Assembly (NCBI RefSeq): GCF_007922615.2
Contig: NZ_CP042301.2
Coordinates: 1,364,001-1,428,000, forward strand
DNA: 64,000 nt
Origin: Nitratireductor mangrovi
GTDB lineage: Bacteria; Pseudomonadota; Alphaproteobacteria; Rhizobiales; Rhizobiaceae
Direction of reading: 5' to 3'
Part shown: positions 11,427 to 21,003 of the stretch, piece by piece
How positions within the stretch are numbered: position 1 is the first letter of the stretch
Layout of the letters: each line of letters starts with the position of its first letter
Made by a program: the position numbers and the translations under genes
Notes under the pieces: model-generated
Seen by the model: the letters and a program-made list of their open reading frames with translations, nothing else
Database searches by the model: none
Told to the model about the DNA's origin: nothing

Positions 11427-12385
11427 CGCGCCTCGCTCTCGTTGCGGCGCGGGTCGAGCAGGGCTTCCATCACCGCCATGCGCACGGCGACGCCCATCTC
11501 GACCTGCTCCTCGATGACGCTCTGCGGGCCGTCGGCAATCGCCGACGCGATCTCGACGCCGCGATTCATCGGCCCCGGATGCATGACCAGCGCATCGTCG
11601 TTGGCAAGTCTGAGTTTCTCGGCGTCGAGGCCGAAATAGCGGAAATATTCGCGGATCGACGGCACCAGCGCCCCGGCCATGCGCTCGCGCTGGAGGCGCA
11701 GCATCATCACCACGTCGGCGCCCTTGAGGCCCTCCGCCATGGTGCGAGAGACCTCGACGCCCATGCGCTCGATGCCGGCCGGCAGCAGCGTCGACGGCGC
11801 GACCACGCGCACACGCGCGCCGACGGCGTTCAGGAGGACGATGTTGGAGCGCGCGACACGCGAATGCAGGATGTCGCCGCAGATCGTTACCGTCAGGCGT
11901 TCGAGCCTGCCCTTGGCGCGGCGGATGGTGAGCGCATCGAGCAGCGCCTGGGTCGGGTGCTCATGGGCGCCATCGCCGGCATTGACGACCGAACAGCCGA
12001 CCTTCTGGGCCAGGAGAGCCGCCGCGCCGGCCGAGGCATGGCGGATGATCAGGATGTCGGGCCGCATGGCGTTGAGCGTCATCGCAGTGTCGATGAGCGT
12101 CTCACCCTTCTTCACCGAGGAACTGGCGACGGCCATGTTCATGACGTCGGCGCCGAGCCGCTTGCCGGCCAGTTCGAAGGAGGACTGGGTGCGGGTCGAG
12201 GCCTCGTAGAAGAGGTTGATCTGGGTGCGGCCACGCAGGGTCGCCGATTTCTTTTCGGGCTGACGCGACAGCGCAACGGCGCGGTCGGCGCGGTCGAGCA
12301 ACAGCGTGATGTCCTGTGGGGAAAGGTCCCGGATGCCCAGCAGATGGCGGTGCGGGAAGAGCGGAAGGTCCGTTTGCTGGGTCAT
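11423..12385 (-). CDS. pyrB: Aspartate carbamoyltransferase catalytic subunit
   Basis: Second step of pyrimidine synthesis: carbamoyl phosphate plus L-aspartate gives N-carbamoyl-L-aspartate. 320 residues. The carbamoyl-phosphate site [16 protein letters not shown] lies at about residues 62-77, [14 protein letters not shown] near 141, and the C-terminal aspartate domain ends [12 protein letters not shown]. No pyrI regulatory gene follows; instead the overlapping next gene is a dihydroorotase-like protein, as in the dodecameric PyrB-PyrC' type. A candidate promoter lies so close that its leader would be about five bases. Confidence 0.96.
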   Translation of the reverse strand: MTQQTDLPLFPHRHLLGIRDLSPQDITLLLDRADRAVALSRQPEKKSATLRGRTQINLFYEASTRTQSSFELAGKRLGADVMNMAVASSSVKKGETLIDTAMTLNAMRPDILIIRHASAGAAALLAQKVGCSVVNAGDGAHEHPTQALLDALTIRRAKGRLERLTVTICGDILHSRVARSNIVLLNAVGARVRVVAPSTLLPAGIERMGVEVSRTMAEGLKGADVVMMLRLQRERMAGALVPSIREYFRYFGLDAEKLRLANDDALVMHPGPMNRGVEIASAIADGPQSVIEEQVEMGVAVRMAVMEALLDPRRNESEAR

Positions 12386-12396
12386 CTCAAGCCGCT

Positions 12397-12425
12397 GCTA
12401 TAGGCACAACGATCACCCACGGCAA
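12397..12425 (-). promoter_or_regulatory. pyrB: Candidate pyrB promoter
   Basis: On the minus strand TTGCCG (12425-12420) and TATAGC (12402-12397) are 17 bp apart. The predicted start of transcription is near 12390, only about five bases before the pyrB ATG. Confidence 0.45.
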
Positions 12426-12578
12426 GCGCGCCCGGCACGGCGGGCGGGCGTTCTCCCCAGCCAAGTGGGCGGGGCGCCGCGGTCGCGGCAGCGGTTGCGC
12501 TCGGCGACGAATAGTGTTCGCGTGGCTGCGGCAAGCTAAGCTATAACCGCTCGGTCATTGCGGTGAGGGGATTCTTCA

Positions 12579-14207
12579 TTGACGCACGAGGTTACCAATC
12601 AGCCGCCCTCGCTCTGGGGAACGAATGCGTGGCGCGGCGACCCGTTGCTGGTGCAGCTTTGCGAGGATTTTTCCCCCGAGGTGCGCAAGGATCTCGACGC
12701 CGTTGGCCGTTTCGTCATGTCGGCGGAAGCGCAGGATCTGGCGCGGCTCGCCAATGCCGAGACGCCGCATCTGCGCACCCATGACCGGCAGGGCCGGCGC
12801 CTCGACCAGGTCGAGTTCCATCCCGCCTACCACGCCCTGATGCGGCGCTCGGTCGCCAACGGCCTGCACTCCTCGATCTGGGAAAACAGCGAGAGCGAGG
12901 CCGGCCGCCGTCACCAGGTGCGCGGCGTGCGTTTCTTTCTGACGGCGGGGCTGGAATGCGGGCACCTGTGCCCGATCACCATGACCAGCGCATCGCTGGC
13001 CGCGCTGATGGCGTCACCGAAACTGTTTCGCGAATGGGCGCCGCGCGTCACCACACGCAAATACGACCAGTCGCACAAGCCGCCGGCGGAAAAGGCCGGC
13101 CTGACGCTCGGCATGGGCATGACCGAGAAGCAGGGCGGCACCGACGTTCGCGCCAACATGACCACGGCGGAACCGGCCGGCAAGAATTTCTACCGCATCA
13201 CCGGCCACAAATGGTTCATGTCGGCGCCGATGTGCGACGCCTTCCTGGTGCTGGCGCAGGCGCCGGAGGGGCTCTCCTGCTTCCTGGTGCCGCGCATCCT
13301 GGCCGACGGCAAGGTCAACGGGTTCCGCTTCCAGCGGCTGAAGGACAAGCTCGGCAACCGCTCCAATGCGTCGTCGGAGGTGGAATTCGTGCAGGCGATC
13401 GGCGAACTGGTCGGCGAGCCGGGCGCCGGCATACGCACGATCATGGACATGGTGACGCTGACGCGGCTCGACTGCTCGCTGGCCTCGGCCGGGATCATGC
13501 GGGCCGCGATGTTCGAGGCCGTGCACCATACGCGGCACCGCAAGGTGTTCGGCTCGATGCTGGTCGACAAGCCCTTGATGATCCGGGTGCTGGCCGACCT
13601 GGCGCTCGAGGTCGCCGGCGCAACCGCGCTCGCCTTCCGCCTGGCGCGGGCGTTCGATGAGGCAGCGGAAAACCGCGGCGCGGCCGCTTTTGCCCGCGCC
13701 ATGACGCCGGTGGTCAAATACTGGGTCTGCAAGATCTGCCCGAGCGTCGTCTACGAGGCGATGGAGTGCCTGGGCGGCAACGGTTATGTCGAGGAGGCGC
13801 CGCTTGCCCGCCACTACCGCGAAGCGCCGCTCAACGCGATCTGGGAAGGCTCCGGCAACGTCATGGCGCTCGACCTGCTACGGGTGCTGAAGCAGGCGCC
13901 GAACCTGCTCGACGCCGTGCTCGACGACATCCAGACCGATCTCGGGCCGAGCGGCAGCGGCACGGCCGAGGTGTTGCGGGCGGCCATCGGCGTGGCGCGC
14001 ACCGACGAGGGGGCCGGGCGCATCCTCGCCGAGCAACTGGCGCTGGCGGCGGCAGCGGCCGAACTGCGCCGGCTCGGCGCCGGCCATATCGCGGACGCCT
14101 TCGTGGAGACGCGGCTCGCGGGCCAGTGGCGCAGCACTTACGGCATGCTCGATGCGCGCCATGACGCGCGCATGATCGTCGATACGCTCTATCCGGACAT
14201 GATGTAG
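12579..14207 (+). CDS. aidB: AidB-like acyl-CoA dehydrogenase family flavoprotein
   Basis: 542 residues, almost the length of E. coli AidB (541), an FAD protein induced by alkylating agents that binds DNA. The AidB-type N-terminus THEVTNQPP begins right after the start. The acyl-CoA dehydrogenase core has MTEKQGGTDVRANMT near residue 180, ITGHKWFMSAPMCD near 207, and GGNGYVEEAPLARHYR followed by EGSGNVMALDLLR near 425. The start is TTG with GTGAGGGG at 12563-12570. No ada or alkB gene is beside it. Its 3' end overlaps the convergent AEC transporter by 19 bp. AidB is the closest family; another dehydrogenase role cannot be excluded. Confidence 0.85.
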   Translation: MTHEVTNQPPSLWGTNAWRGDPLLVQLCEDFSPEVRKDLDAVGRFVMSAEAQDLARLANAETPHLRTHDRQGRRLDQVEFHPAYHALMRRSVANGLHSSIWENSESEAGRRHQVRGVRFFLTAGLECGHLCPITMTSASLAALMASPKLFREWAPRVTTRKYDQSHKPPAEKAGLTLGMGMTEKQGGTDVRANMTTAEPAGKNFYRITGHKWFMSAPMCDAFLVLAQAPEGLSCFLVPRILADGKVNGFRFQRLKDKLGNRSNASSEVEFVQAIGELVGEPGAGIRTIMDMVTLTRLDCSLASAGIMRAAMFEAVHHTRHRKVFGSMLVDKPLMIRVLADLALEVAGATALAFRLARAFDEAAENRGAAAFARAMTPVVKYWVCKICPSVVYEAMECLGGNGYVEEAPLARHYREAPLNAIWEGSGNVMALDLLRVLKQAPNLLDAVLDDIQTDLGPSGSGTAEVLRAAIGVARTDEGAGRILAEQLALAAAAAELRRLGAGHIADAFVETRLAGQWRSTYGMLDARHDARMIVDTLYPDMM

Positions 14208-15127
14208 CCGGTGACGGCAAGGACGGCCGGAATCGAGAAGAAGGCCACCACCGTCTGCAGCGTGGTCACCGCGGCGTAGAGCTCGGCATCGCCGCCGAGC
14301 TGGCGGGCGAGCAGGAAGCCGTTCATGGCCGTCGGCACCGCCGCGCAGAGGGCGAGATAACGCAACTCCTCGCCGCCGACGCCGCAGGCCAGACCGAGGC
14401 CGATCAGAAGCACCGGAAACACCGCCAGCTTCATGAACACCGGTACCCACATCGCCGTACGGGCCTTGAGCATGTCCGCCGGCCTGAGCCCGGCGCCGAT
14501 GGTCAGCAGACCCATGCCCAGTGCGGCGCGTCCGACCAGGTTCAGCGTCTGGTTGAGGGGAGGGTAGAGCTCCCATGGCAACGCCCGCACAAAAAGCGCG
14601 GCCAGCGCCGACAGGATGAGCGGATTGCGCGCAATCGCCGCCGCGACGTGGCCCCAATCCGCGTTGCGGTCGGCGAAGCGGGTCACGACGGCAACCGACA
14701 TGACGTTCACCGGGACGATGATGGCGGCCATCACCAGGGCGACCACGGCGGCGCCGGCAGCCGGGAAGATGCGCTCGGCGACCGCCAGTGCCATGAAGCC
14801 GTTCCAGCGCACCGAGGTCTGGAAGATCGAGGAATATTCGGCTGCGCTCGCCCAGCCAGCGGCGCGCAGCAACGGCCACGAGGCCAGTGTGATGGCGCCC
14901 ATCAGCAGGATGCCCAGGATGAGCGCGGCCAGCATGGCATCGAGGCTCAGCCCGGAAAAGTCCGCGTTCAGGATCGTGATGAAGAGCAGCGCAGGATAGA
15001 GGAACCAATAGCCGAGCTTTTCCAGTCCGGGCCAGGCCGCGTCGTCGACGATCGGCAGCCGGCGCAGAAGATTTCCCGCAACGATGAGCAGGAAGATAGG
15101 CAGGATGCTCTCGAAGGTCGCGACCAT
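14189..15127 (-). CDS. Auxin efflux carrier (AEC) family transporter
   Basis: 312 residues with about ten membrane segments, the AEC/BASS-like fold of bacterial malonate or auxin carriers. The N-terminus VATFESILPIFLLIVAGNLLRR is typical of the family; this sets the ATG at 15127 although the frame is open to 15259 and no clear ribosome binding site is seen. Substrate is unknown. It is a single gene, converging on and overlapping the AidB-like gene by 19 bp. Confidence 0.85.
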   Translation of the reverse strand: MVATFESILPIFLLIVAGNLLRRLPIVDDAAWPGLEKLGYWFLYPALLFITILNADFSGLSLDAMLAALILGILLMGAITLASWPLLRAAGWASAAEYSSIFQTSVRWNGFMALAVAERIFPAAGAAVVALVMAAIIVPVNVMSVAVVTRFADRNADWGHVAAAIARNPLILSALAALFVRALPWELYPPLNQTLNLVGRAALGMGLLTIGAGLRPADMLKARTAMWVPVFMKLAVFPVLLIGLGLACGVGGEELRYLALCAAVPTAMNGFLLARQLGGDAELYAAVTTLQTVVAFFSIPAVLAVTGYIMSG

Positions 15128-15293
15128 GGGTGGGAGGAGGCTGTGGGGCGTTTGAGGCAGGAAGGTTCGGCTTAGGCGGCGAACACGCCGCTGTAAAGCG
15201 GCAGCCGGGGCGCAGCCGTTAACCTTAACGAATGGTTTCCATTGCGGGCGGCGGGCCACCCCGGCACTGTGACGCGATGCAAGCGGAAACGAT

Positions 15294-15851
15294 ATGAAAC
15301 GGGTACTCGGCCTCTTTGTCCTGGCCTACTGGTCGGCGTTTTTCGGCGTCCTGGCCTTTGCCGCGCTCACCGGCGTCGGGGGCGGGACCGGCTTCGCCTT
15401 CGAGGCCTGGCAGATCGAAAGCTGGCCGAGCACGATGTCGCCGCTGCAGTCGACCGTCGTGGCGACGGTTCTCGCCTTCGGCTACAGCCTGTGCGCGGTG
15501 CTGTTCATCTGGACGCTGATCGCGACGCTGTTCGGCAACCCGATCGACGACGGCGATACGGACGAGATCGCCCGGCTGGCCTTCGCGGTGGCGATAGGGC
15601 TTGCCACGGTGCTGATGATCGCCGGCGCCGTCTATGGCGGCAGCGGTCCCTTCTTCGCCTCCTCGGTGCAGGTCGTCGCACTGCTGGTCTCCTATGTCGC
15701 CATCCGCGCCGAGGGTTCGCTGCCGATCGCGGCGCGTGAGGACGAGGATGACGGGATCGGGGCGGCGCGCATGATGGCGCTGGGCGCGGCCCACAGTTCC
15801 ATGCTTTCGAAACTTTCAGGCCGTCCGGACGGCGGAACGCGGGGTCTCTGA
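15294..15851 (+). CDS. Hypothetical membrane protein, first of a pair
   Basis: 185 residues with about four hydrophobic segments (near residues 4-26, 50-78, 95-112 and 118-135) and a polar C-terminal tail of about 45 residues. No known motif. Its stop overlaps the next start (TGATG), so the two are made together and may form one complex. I do not recognise a characterised family; it looks like a Rhizobiales-restricted protein. Confidence 0.7.
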   Translation: MKRVLGLFVLAYWSAFFGVLAFAALTGVGGGTGFAFEAWQIESWPSTMSPLQSTVVATVLAFGYSLCAVLFIWTLIATLFGNPIDDGDTDEIARLAFAVAIGLATVLMIAGAVYGGSGPFFASSVQVVALLVSYVAIRAEGSLPIAAREDEDDGIGAARMMALGAAHSSMLSKLSGRPDGGTRGL

Positions 15852-16162
15852 TGCGTTACATTCTCGTCTTCTGGGCACTGCCGATGGGCTTCTTCTGGTC
15901 CTGGTTCCTGCTCGCCTACAACGACATCAGCTTCGGCATGCTGTTCCTGAGCCGCGAGCTCTATGACCGCGTCTTCATGGTCTACGGCCATATCACCGGC
16001 ATTGCGCCGGACGCGTTGCCGGCGCTGATCGCCCGTGCCTGCATCGTCGATACCTTCCTGATCTTCGGCATCTTCGCCTTCCGTCGCCGCCGCGATATCG
16101 CGGCCTGGATCGCGGTGCAGCGCCAGCGCTACTCGGGCGAGGCCGCCACTCCGAGGGCCTGA
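15851..16162 (+). CDS. Hypothetical small membrane protein, second of a pair
   Basis: 103 residues: an N-terminal membrane segment ([20 protein letters not shown]), a middle part, a second segment near residues 68-84 ([15 protein letters not shown]), then a basic cytoplasmic tail (RRRRDIAAW). Overlaps the upstream gene at the start codon and the convergent ruvX gene by 34 bp at its end. No function can be assigned. Confidence 0.7.
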   Translation: MRYILVFWALPMGFFWSWFLLAYNDISFGMLFLSRELYDRVFMVYGHITGIAPDALPALIARACIVDTFLIFGIFAFRRRRDIAAWIAVQRQRYSGEAATPRA

Positions 16163-16614
16163 AGCCGGTCAAGGACGCCCTGAAGGATGAAGGCGGCGGC
16201 GGCCGAATCGATCCGCTCGCCGCGCTTCCTGCGCGAAACGTCCATCTCGATCAGGACGCGCTCCGCAGCCACTGTCGACAGCCTTTCGTCCCAGAACAGG
16301 AACGGCATGTCGGTAAGGCGCGCCATGTTGCGCACGAAGGCACGGCTTGCCTGAGCGCGCGGACCCTCCGACCCGTCCATGTTGACCGGCAGCCCCATCA
16401 CGACGGCGCCGACGTTCTCCGCCTGGAACAACGCGAGCAGCGCCTCGGCGTCCCTGGTGAACTTCTTGCGCGTGATGACGTTACGCGGATGGGCGAAGGA
16501 AAGTCCGCGATCGGAGACGGCGACGCCGATCGTCTTGTCGCCGAGGTCGAGAGCGGCGAGCGTACACCCGGGACCGAGCGCGGCCGCCAGTTCCTCGATC
16601 AAAATCACCGGCAT
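16129..16614 (-). CDS. ruvX: Putative pre-16S rRNA nuclease / Holliday junction resolvase-like RuvX (YqgF)
   Basis: 161 residues, RNase H-like YqgF fold. [17 protein letters not shown] at about residues 19-35 carries the first acidic catalytic residue, [17 protein letters not shown] lies in the middle, and [18 protein letters not shown] near 105 carries a further acidic site. The E. coli homologue processes the 5' end of 16S rRNA; a resolvase role was proposed earlier. It diverges from the UPF0173 gene and its 3' end overlaps a small membrane protein gene. Confidence 0.92.
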   Translation of the reverse strand: MPVILIEELAAALGPGCTLAALDLGDKTIGVAVSDRGLSFAHPRNVITRKKFTRDAEALLALFQAENVGAVVMGLPVNMDGSEGPRAQASRAFVRNMARLTDMPFLFWDERLSTVAAERVLIEMDVSRRKRGERIDSAAAAFILQGVLDRLQALGVAASPE

Positions 16615-16686
16615 TTGGTTGCTGTCCTTTCATCCCGGCGCGGTCACGGTCTATCGTGCGCCAACCGATCATAATGGAGGAACGAG

Positions 16687-17394
16687 ATGAAGATCACCTG
16701 GCTCGGACATTCGGCGTTTCGCGTGGAGGCGGGCGGCGCCACGATCATGATCGATCCCTTCCTGACCGGAAATCCGTCGCTCTCGGCGGGCTGGGAAGAG
16801 CTTTCCGCCGGCGCGACGCATGTTCTGTTGACCCATGGCCACAACGACCATGTCGGGGATGCCGTCCCAATCCTGAAGAAGACCGGGGCGATGCTCGTCT
16901 CCAGCTTCGAGGTCTGCATGTATCTCGTCGGCCAGGGCGTCGACGACGGCAAGATCAACCCGGGCAATCATGGCGGCACGGTGGATTGCGGCGGCTTCAC
17001 GACCACCTTCGTCAACGCGCTGCATTCCTCCTCCTTTGCAGGCGAAGGCGGCAAGAACACCTATCTCGGCAATCCCATGGGGCTCGTGCTGCATTTTCCC
17101 GACGACAAGACCCTCTATCACATGGGCGATACCGACATCTTTTCCGACATGGCCCTCATCAACGAACTGCACGCTCCGCAGATCGGCCTGGTGCCGATCG
17201 GCGACCGCTTCACCATGGGCGGGGCGGTGGCGGCGCTTGCCTGCCAGCGCTTCTTCAAGTTCGAGACGGTGATCCCGTGCCACTACGGGTCGTTCCCGAT
17301 CATCGACCAGACCGCCGACAAGTTCGTCGCCGGCCTGGAGGGATCCGGGGTCAAGGTGCTCGTTCCGGAGGTCGGAAAGGCCACCGACGTCTGA
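16687..17394 (+). CDS. UPF0173 metallo-beta-lactamase-fold hydrolase
   Basis: 235 residues. The start [14 protein letters not shown] and the metal-binding motif [10 protein letters not shown] (about residues 49-58, HxHxDH type) identify the UPF0173 branch of the metallo-beta-lactamase superfamily; later [11 protein letters not shown] near 145 and HYGSFPII near 199 give the remaining ligands. Cytoplasmic, substrate unknown. GGAGGAACGAG at 16676-16686 is a good ribosome binding site. A terminator-like hairpin follows. Confidence 0.92.
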   Translation: MKITWLGHSAFRVEAGGATIMIDPFLTGNPSLSAGWEELSAGATHVLLTHGHNDHVGDAVPILKKTGAMLVSSFEVCMYLVGQGVDDGKINPGNHGGTVDCGGFTTTFVNALHSSSFAGEGGKNTYLGNPMGLVLHFPDDKTLYHMGDTDIFSDMALINELHAPQIGLVPIGDRFTMGGAVAALACQRFFKFETVIPCHYGSFPIIDQTADKFVAGLEGSGVKVLVPEVGKATDV

Positions 17395-17462
17395 CCGCGT
17401 TTTGCAGGATCGCCGGTGCGCGGCTACCCCTGCGGCGCCGACCGGGCCCGTGCTGGGAAAGC

Positions 17463-17490
17463 AAGGCCGCACTCCGCGGCCTTTCTCCTT
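17463..17490 (+). terminator. Probable terminator after the UPF0173 gene
   Basis: AAGGCCGC (17463-17470) and GCGGCCTT (17476-17483) form an 8-bp stem with a 5-base loop, followed by TCTCCTT. The T-tract is weak, so termination may be partial. Confidence 0.55.
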
Positions 17491-17504
17491 GCGAGGTCTC
17501 AAAC

Positions 17505-17912
17505 ATGAAAGCGTTTCTTGCAGCCGCCGCCCTGCTGGCCGCGACACTGCCGCTTAGGGCGGAGGAGTTCATTTCCGGGGTCTACGCCGAAACGCCCGAA
17601 CTTTGCGCCAAGGCCAGGGGCGAGGGTCTGGGCGCCGTGCTTGAGGGCGGCAATGTGGTACTGAGCGCGCGCGGCATCGACGGCTATGAATATCATTGCG
17701 ATTTCGTCCAGGTCGTGAAGGGAACCCGCACCCCCGGCCATGTCGTGCTGGCGCTGTGCGAGGAGCCGGGTTACGCCTTTCCGGACACGATCGCCATCTT
17801 CCCGCGCGCCGAAGGCCAGCTCCAGCTCACCGCGCAGGGCGACAATGGCGATGAAAGCGGCGGCGGCAACTCCGGCACCTTCCATCTCTGCGAGGGCGTG
17901 GCGCTGCCCTGA
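17505..17912 (+). CDS. Hypothetical secreted protein
   Basis: 135 residues with a clear signal peptide at about 1-19 (KAFLAAAALLAATLPLRA). The mature protein has four cysteines (ELCAKA, YHCDFV, ALCEEP, HLCEGV), an even number that suggests two disulfides in the periplasm. No recognised domain. The frame is open upstream, but ATG 17505 gives the signal peptide and follows the terminator-like hairpin. Confidence 0.68.
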   Translation: MKAFLAAAALLAATLPLRAEEFISGVYAETPELCAKARGEGLGAVLEGGNVVLSARGIDGYEYHCDFVQVVKGTRTPGHVVLALCEEPGYAFPDTIAIFPRAEGQLQLTAQGDNGDESGGGNSGTFHLCEGVALP

Positions 17913-17990
17913 CGGCTTGCGGAGTTGCGTGAGCCGCATGCGCCCGCTATAGCGCGGAGCGGCCGGTCGGCCGGAGAACCGGAGATCACC

Positions 17991-18278
17991 ATGTCCGTCG
18001 ATATCGCCACCGTGAAGCGCGTCGCGCGTCTCGCCCGCATAGCCGTCACCGACGAGGATGCGGACCGCATGACCGGCGAACTGAATGTCATTCTCGGTTT
18101 CGTCGAGCAGCTGAACGAAGTCGATGTCGACAATGTCGAGCCGATGACCTCGGTGATCCCGATGGAGATGAAGAAGCGCGCCGATGTCGTCACCGATGGC
18201 GGGCGCGCGGACGACGTTGTCGCCAATGCGCCGTCTTCCGACCAGAACTTCTTCCTGGTGCCGAAGGTGGTGGAGTAG
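17991..18278 (+). CDS. gatC: Asp-tRNA(Asn)/Glu-tRNA(Gln) amidotransferase subunit C
   Basis: 95 residues. Small subunit that holds GatA and GatB together in the enzyme that turns Glu-tRNA(Gln) or Asp-tRNA(Asn) into the amide form. The N-terminal [15 protein letters not shown] and the C-terminal [16 protein letters not shown] are family signatures. The start at 17991 is preceded by GGAGA; the frame is open to 17925. gatB is not in the window. A GNAT gene separates it from gatA. Confidence 0.93.
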   Translation: MSVDIATVKRVARLARIAVTDEDADRMTGELNVILGFVEQLNEVDVDNVEPMTSVIPMEMKKRADVVTDGGRADDVVANAPSSDQNFFLVPKVVE

Positions 18279-18282
18279 GGCG

Positions 18283-18768
18283 ATGGCGCTCGAAATTGCC
18301 GTCGAGACGCCGCTGCAGGACGATGTGCGGGCGCTGATCGCCGATCTCAACGATGCGATCGACGCCCAGGAGCCGGAGACGCCGCAGGCGTTCAATTTCC
18401 GCATGACGGCGGAAGAGATGGCCAGGCCGGAAACGACGGTGTGGGTCGCGCGTGTCGACGGCGTCGCGGTCGGTTGCGCGGCGCTGCTCCGCCATTCAAA
18501 CGAGCTCGGCGAGGTCAAGCGCATGTTTTTGCGTCCGGCCGCGCGGGGCATTGGAGTTGCCGGCCGCATCCTGCGGGCGATCGAGGACCGGGCCGAAGCC
18601 GAGGGCATACGGCGGATCGCACTGGAAACCGGCGGCGAGGGCTATGCGGCGGCGCGGCGGCTTTACGAGCGCAACGGCTACGTTCGCCGCGGTCCCTTCG
18701 CCGACTATCCCGACAATCCCTATTCGATCTTCTACGAGAAGACGCTGAGCCGCGAGACGGCAGCCTGA
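18283..18768 (+). CDS. GNAT-family N-acetyltransferase between gatC and gatA
   Basis: 161 residues. The acetyl-CoA-binding motif is [20 protein letters not shown] (about residues 78-97), followed by [21 protein letters not shown], a common ending of GNAT enzymes acting on small molecules or peptides. It starts 4 bp after gatC and ends 11 bp before gatA, so it must be part of the same transcript. The substrate is unknown; the position suggests, but does not show, a link to translation. Confidence 0.88.
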   Translation: MALEIAVETPLQDDVRALIADLNDAIDAQEPETPQAFNFRMTAEEMARPETTVWVARVDGVAVGCAALLRHSNELGEVKRMFLRPAARGIGVAGRILRAIEDRAEAEGIRRIALETGGEGYAAARRLYERNGYVRRGPFADYPDNPYSIFYEKTLSRETAA

Positions 18769-18779
18769 ATGGATTTTTC

Positions 18780-20261
18780 ATGACCGATCTGACGCATCTC
18801 ACCATTGCCGAAGCCCGCGACAAACTGCGCGGCAAGGAAATCAAGGCCGCGGAACTGACGGATGCCTATCTGGCGGCGATCGATGCCGCCAACCCGCAGC
18901 TCAACGCCTATGTCACGGTGACCCATGACAAGGCGCGACAGATGGCGGCTACGTCCGACGAGCGGCTGGCGCGCGGCGAGGCGGGTGCGCTCGAAGGCAT
19001 CCCACTCGGCATCAAGGACCTGTTCGCCACGGAGGGCGTTCATACCCAGGCCTGCAGCCACATCCTCGACAGCTTCCTGCCGCGCTACGAATCGACGGTT
19101 ACCGCCAACCTGTGGGCCGATGGCGCGGTCATGCTCGGCAAGCTGAACATGGACGAGTTCGCCATGGGCTCCTCCAACGAAACCTCCTATTACGGCCCGG
19201 TGAAGAACCCGTGGCGGGCCAAAGGCTCCAACCTCGACCTGGTGCCGGGCGGCTCGTCGGGAGGCTCCGCAGCCGCGGTCTCGGCCTTCCTGTGTGCCGG
19301 AGCGACCGCGACCGACACCGGCGGCTCGATCCGCCAGCCGGCGGCCTTCACGGGCACGGTCGGCATCAAGCCGACCTACGGCCGCTGCTCGCGCTGGGGG
19401 ACGGTCGCCTTCGCCTCCTCGCTCGACCAGGCCGGACCGATCGCGCGCGACGTGCGCGACGCGGCGATCCTGCTGAGATCGATGGCCTCTGTCGATCCGA
19501 AGGACACCACCTCGGTCGACCACCCGGTGCCCGACTACGAGGCCAGCATCGGCGGCTCGATCAAGGGCATGAAGATCGGCGTTCCAAAGGAATATCGCGT
19601 CGACAACATGCCCGAGGAGATCGAGGCGCTGTGGCAGAAGGGCATCGACTGGATGCGTGACGCCGGCGCCGAGATCGTCGACATCTCGCTGCCGCACACC
19701 AAATATGCCTTGCCCGCCTACTATATCGTCGCGCCGGCCGAAGCCTCGTCGAACCTGGCGCGTTATGACGGCGTGCGCTACGGGCTGCGCCAGTCGGGCG
19801 GCGACATCCTCGGCATGTATGAAAAGACGCGGGCGTCTGGTTTCGGCCGCGAGGTCAAGCGGCGGGTCATGATCGGCACCTATGTGCTTTCGGCCGGCTA
19901 TTACGACGCCTACTACGTGCGCGCGCAGAAGGTCAGGACGCTCATCAAGAAGGATTTCGAGGACGCCTTCGCCGCGGGCATCGATACCATCCTGACGCCC
20001 GCCACGCCGTCGGCCGCCTTCGGCATCGCCGACCAGGACATGGCCGCCGATCCGGTCAAGATGTACCTGAACGACATCTTCACGGTGACCGTGAACATGG
20101 CCGGCCTGCCCGGCATCGCGGTGCCCGCCGGGCTCGACGGGCGCGGGCTGCCGCTCGGCCTGCAACTGATCGGCAAGCCGTTCGATGAGGAGACGCTGTT
20201 CCGGACCGGCCATGTGATCGAGCAGGCCGCCGGACGGTTCGCTCCCGAGCGCTGGTGGTGA
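18780..20261 (+). CDS. gatA: Asp-tRNA(Asn)/Glu-tRNA(Gln) amidotransferase subunit A
   Basis: 493 residues, the usual length. Glutaminase subunit that releases ammonia from glutamine and passes it to GatB. The amidase signature is complete: catalytic Lys in [11 protein letters not shown] (about residue 78), then [19 protein letters not shown] near 155 and the Ser of [10 protein letters not shown] near 180, giving the Ser-Ser-Lys triad. ATG 18780 is chosen for the family N-terminus ([12 protein letters not shown]); no strong ribosome binding site is present. Confidence 0.96.
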   Translation: MTDLTHLTIAEARDKLRGKEIKAAELTDAYLAAIDAANPQLNAYVTVTHDKARQMAATSDERLARGEAGALEGIPLGIKDLFATEGVHTQACSHILDSFLPRYESTVTANLWADGAVMLGKLNMDEFAMGSSNETSYYGPVKNPWRAKGSNLDLVPGGSSGGSAAAVSAFLCAGATATDTGGSIRQPAAFTGTVGIKPTYGRCSRWGTVAFASSLDQAGPIARDVRDAAILLRSMASVDPKDTTSVDHPVPDYEASIGGSIKGMKIGVPKEYRVDNMPEEIEALWQKGIDWMRDAGAEIVDISLPHTKYALPAYYIVAPAEASSNLARYDGVRYGLRQSGGDILGMYEKTRASGFGREVKRRVMIGTYVLSAGYYDAYYVRAQKVRTLIKKDFEDAFAAGIDTILTPATPSAAFGIADQDMAADPVKMYLNDIFTVTVNMAGLPGIAVPAGLDGRGLPLGLQLIGKPFDEETLFRTGHVIEQAAGRFAPERWW

Positions 20262-20308
20262 GAGGACTCGTCACGCCGCGCGGCTTCGAAAACCGTATAT
20301 CCGCCAAA

Positions 20309-20337
20309 TTGCCCTGTCATCCCCCGGTTGCTAGCTT
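20309..20337 (+). promoter_or_regulatory. Candidate promoter for the gene at 20368
   Basis: TTGCCC (20309-20314), 17-bp spacer, TAGCTT (20332-20337), ending 30 bp before the start codon in the 106-bp gap after gatA. Confidence 0.35.
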
Positions 20338-20367
20338 TCAGATGCGAATGCGGGGCGAGGGATAGCC

Positions 20368-20997
20368 ATGGGCGAAGGCGACGAGACGGCGCAACAGCGC
20401 GACCTGCCCGGCAGCGGGCGTATCCTCATCCGCGAGACCGCCGACGGCATCGGCGTCTACAACCCCTCGAAACGATCCTGGCCGATGATCGCCTTCATGA
20501 TGTTCTGGCTCACAGGGTGGTCCGTGGGCGAGTTTTTCGTCATTTGGGAAGTACTCAGCGGCGCGCCGTTTGTCGTCGATGCCTTCCTGATCATCTGGCT
20601 GATCTTCTGGACCCTGGGCGGGATTGCCGTCTGGATGGTGCTGTTGTGGCAACTGTTCGGGGTCGAGAAGCTGTTCCTGGTGAGCGAAGGCGCGATCGTG
20701 ACCGAACGCGGCTTCGGCTTTTTCCACCGCAAGCACATTTTTCCGGTTTCGGAAGTGACCAACCCGCATTTGTCGACCGTGAAGCCCAACGACGCCAGGA
20801 ATGTTTTCGCCAGCGGCCGTGTCGCGTTCGAGTCCGGCGGCAAGACCTGGACGTTCGGCATCGGCCTCGACGAGCACGAGGCCAGCGCGGTGCTGCGTGT
20901 CTTGAGGGATTTCCTCGATTCGGATGGTGAAGGCGCGGTGACCGAATCGCCTGACGAAGAAGTGCCGTCCGCTGCAGCGGTTCGCGACGCGGAGTAG
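20368..20997 (+). CDS. Hypothetical membrane protein with a C-terminal soluble domain
   Basis: 209 residues. A polar N-terminus (about 1-30) is followed by two strong membrane segments (near 37-57 and 65-93) and then a beta-rich soluble domain (VEKLFLVSEGAIVTERGFGF onward) that resembles a bacterial PH-like layout. An acidic tail closes the protein. Six bases separate its stop from the YdcF-like gene, so the two form an operon. Function unknown. Confidence 0.72.
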   Translation: MGEGDETAQQRDLPGSGRILIRETADGIGVYNPSKRSWPMIAFMMFWLTGWSVGEFFVIWEVLSGAPFVVDAFLIIWLIFWTLGGIAVWMVLLWQLFGVEKLFLVSEGAIVTERGFGFFHRKHIFPVSEVTNPHLSTVKPNDARNVFASGRVAFESGGKTWTFGIGLDEHEASAVLRVLRDFLDSDGEGAVTESPDEEVPSAAAVRDAE

Positions 20998-21003
20998 GCA
21001 GTC

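Noticed and set aside
10176..11639. A 487-codon plus-strand frame opposite pyrC
   Set aside because: The plus frame is rich in Arg, Gly and His with no domain; the minus frame has a full dihydroorotase layout.
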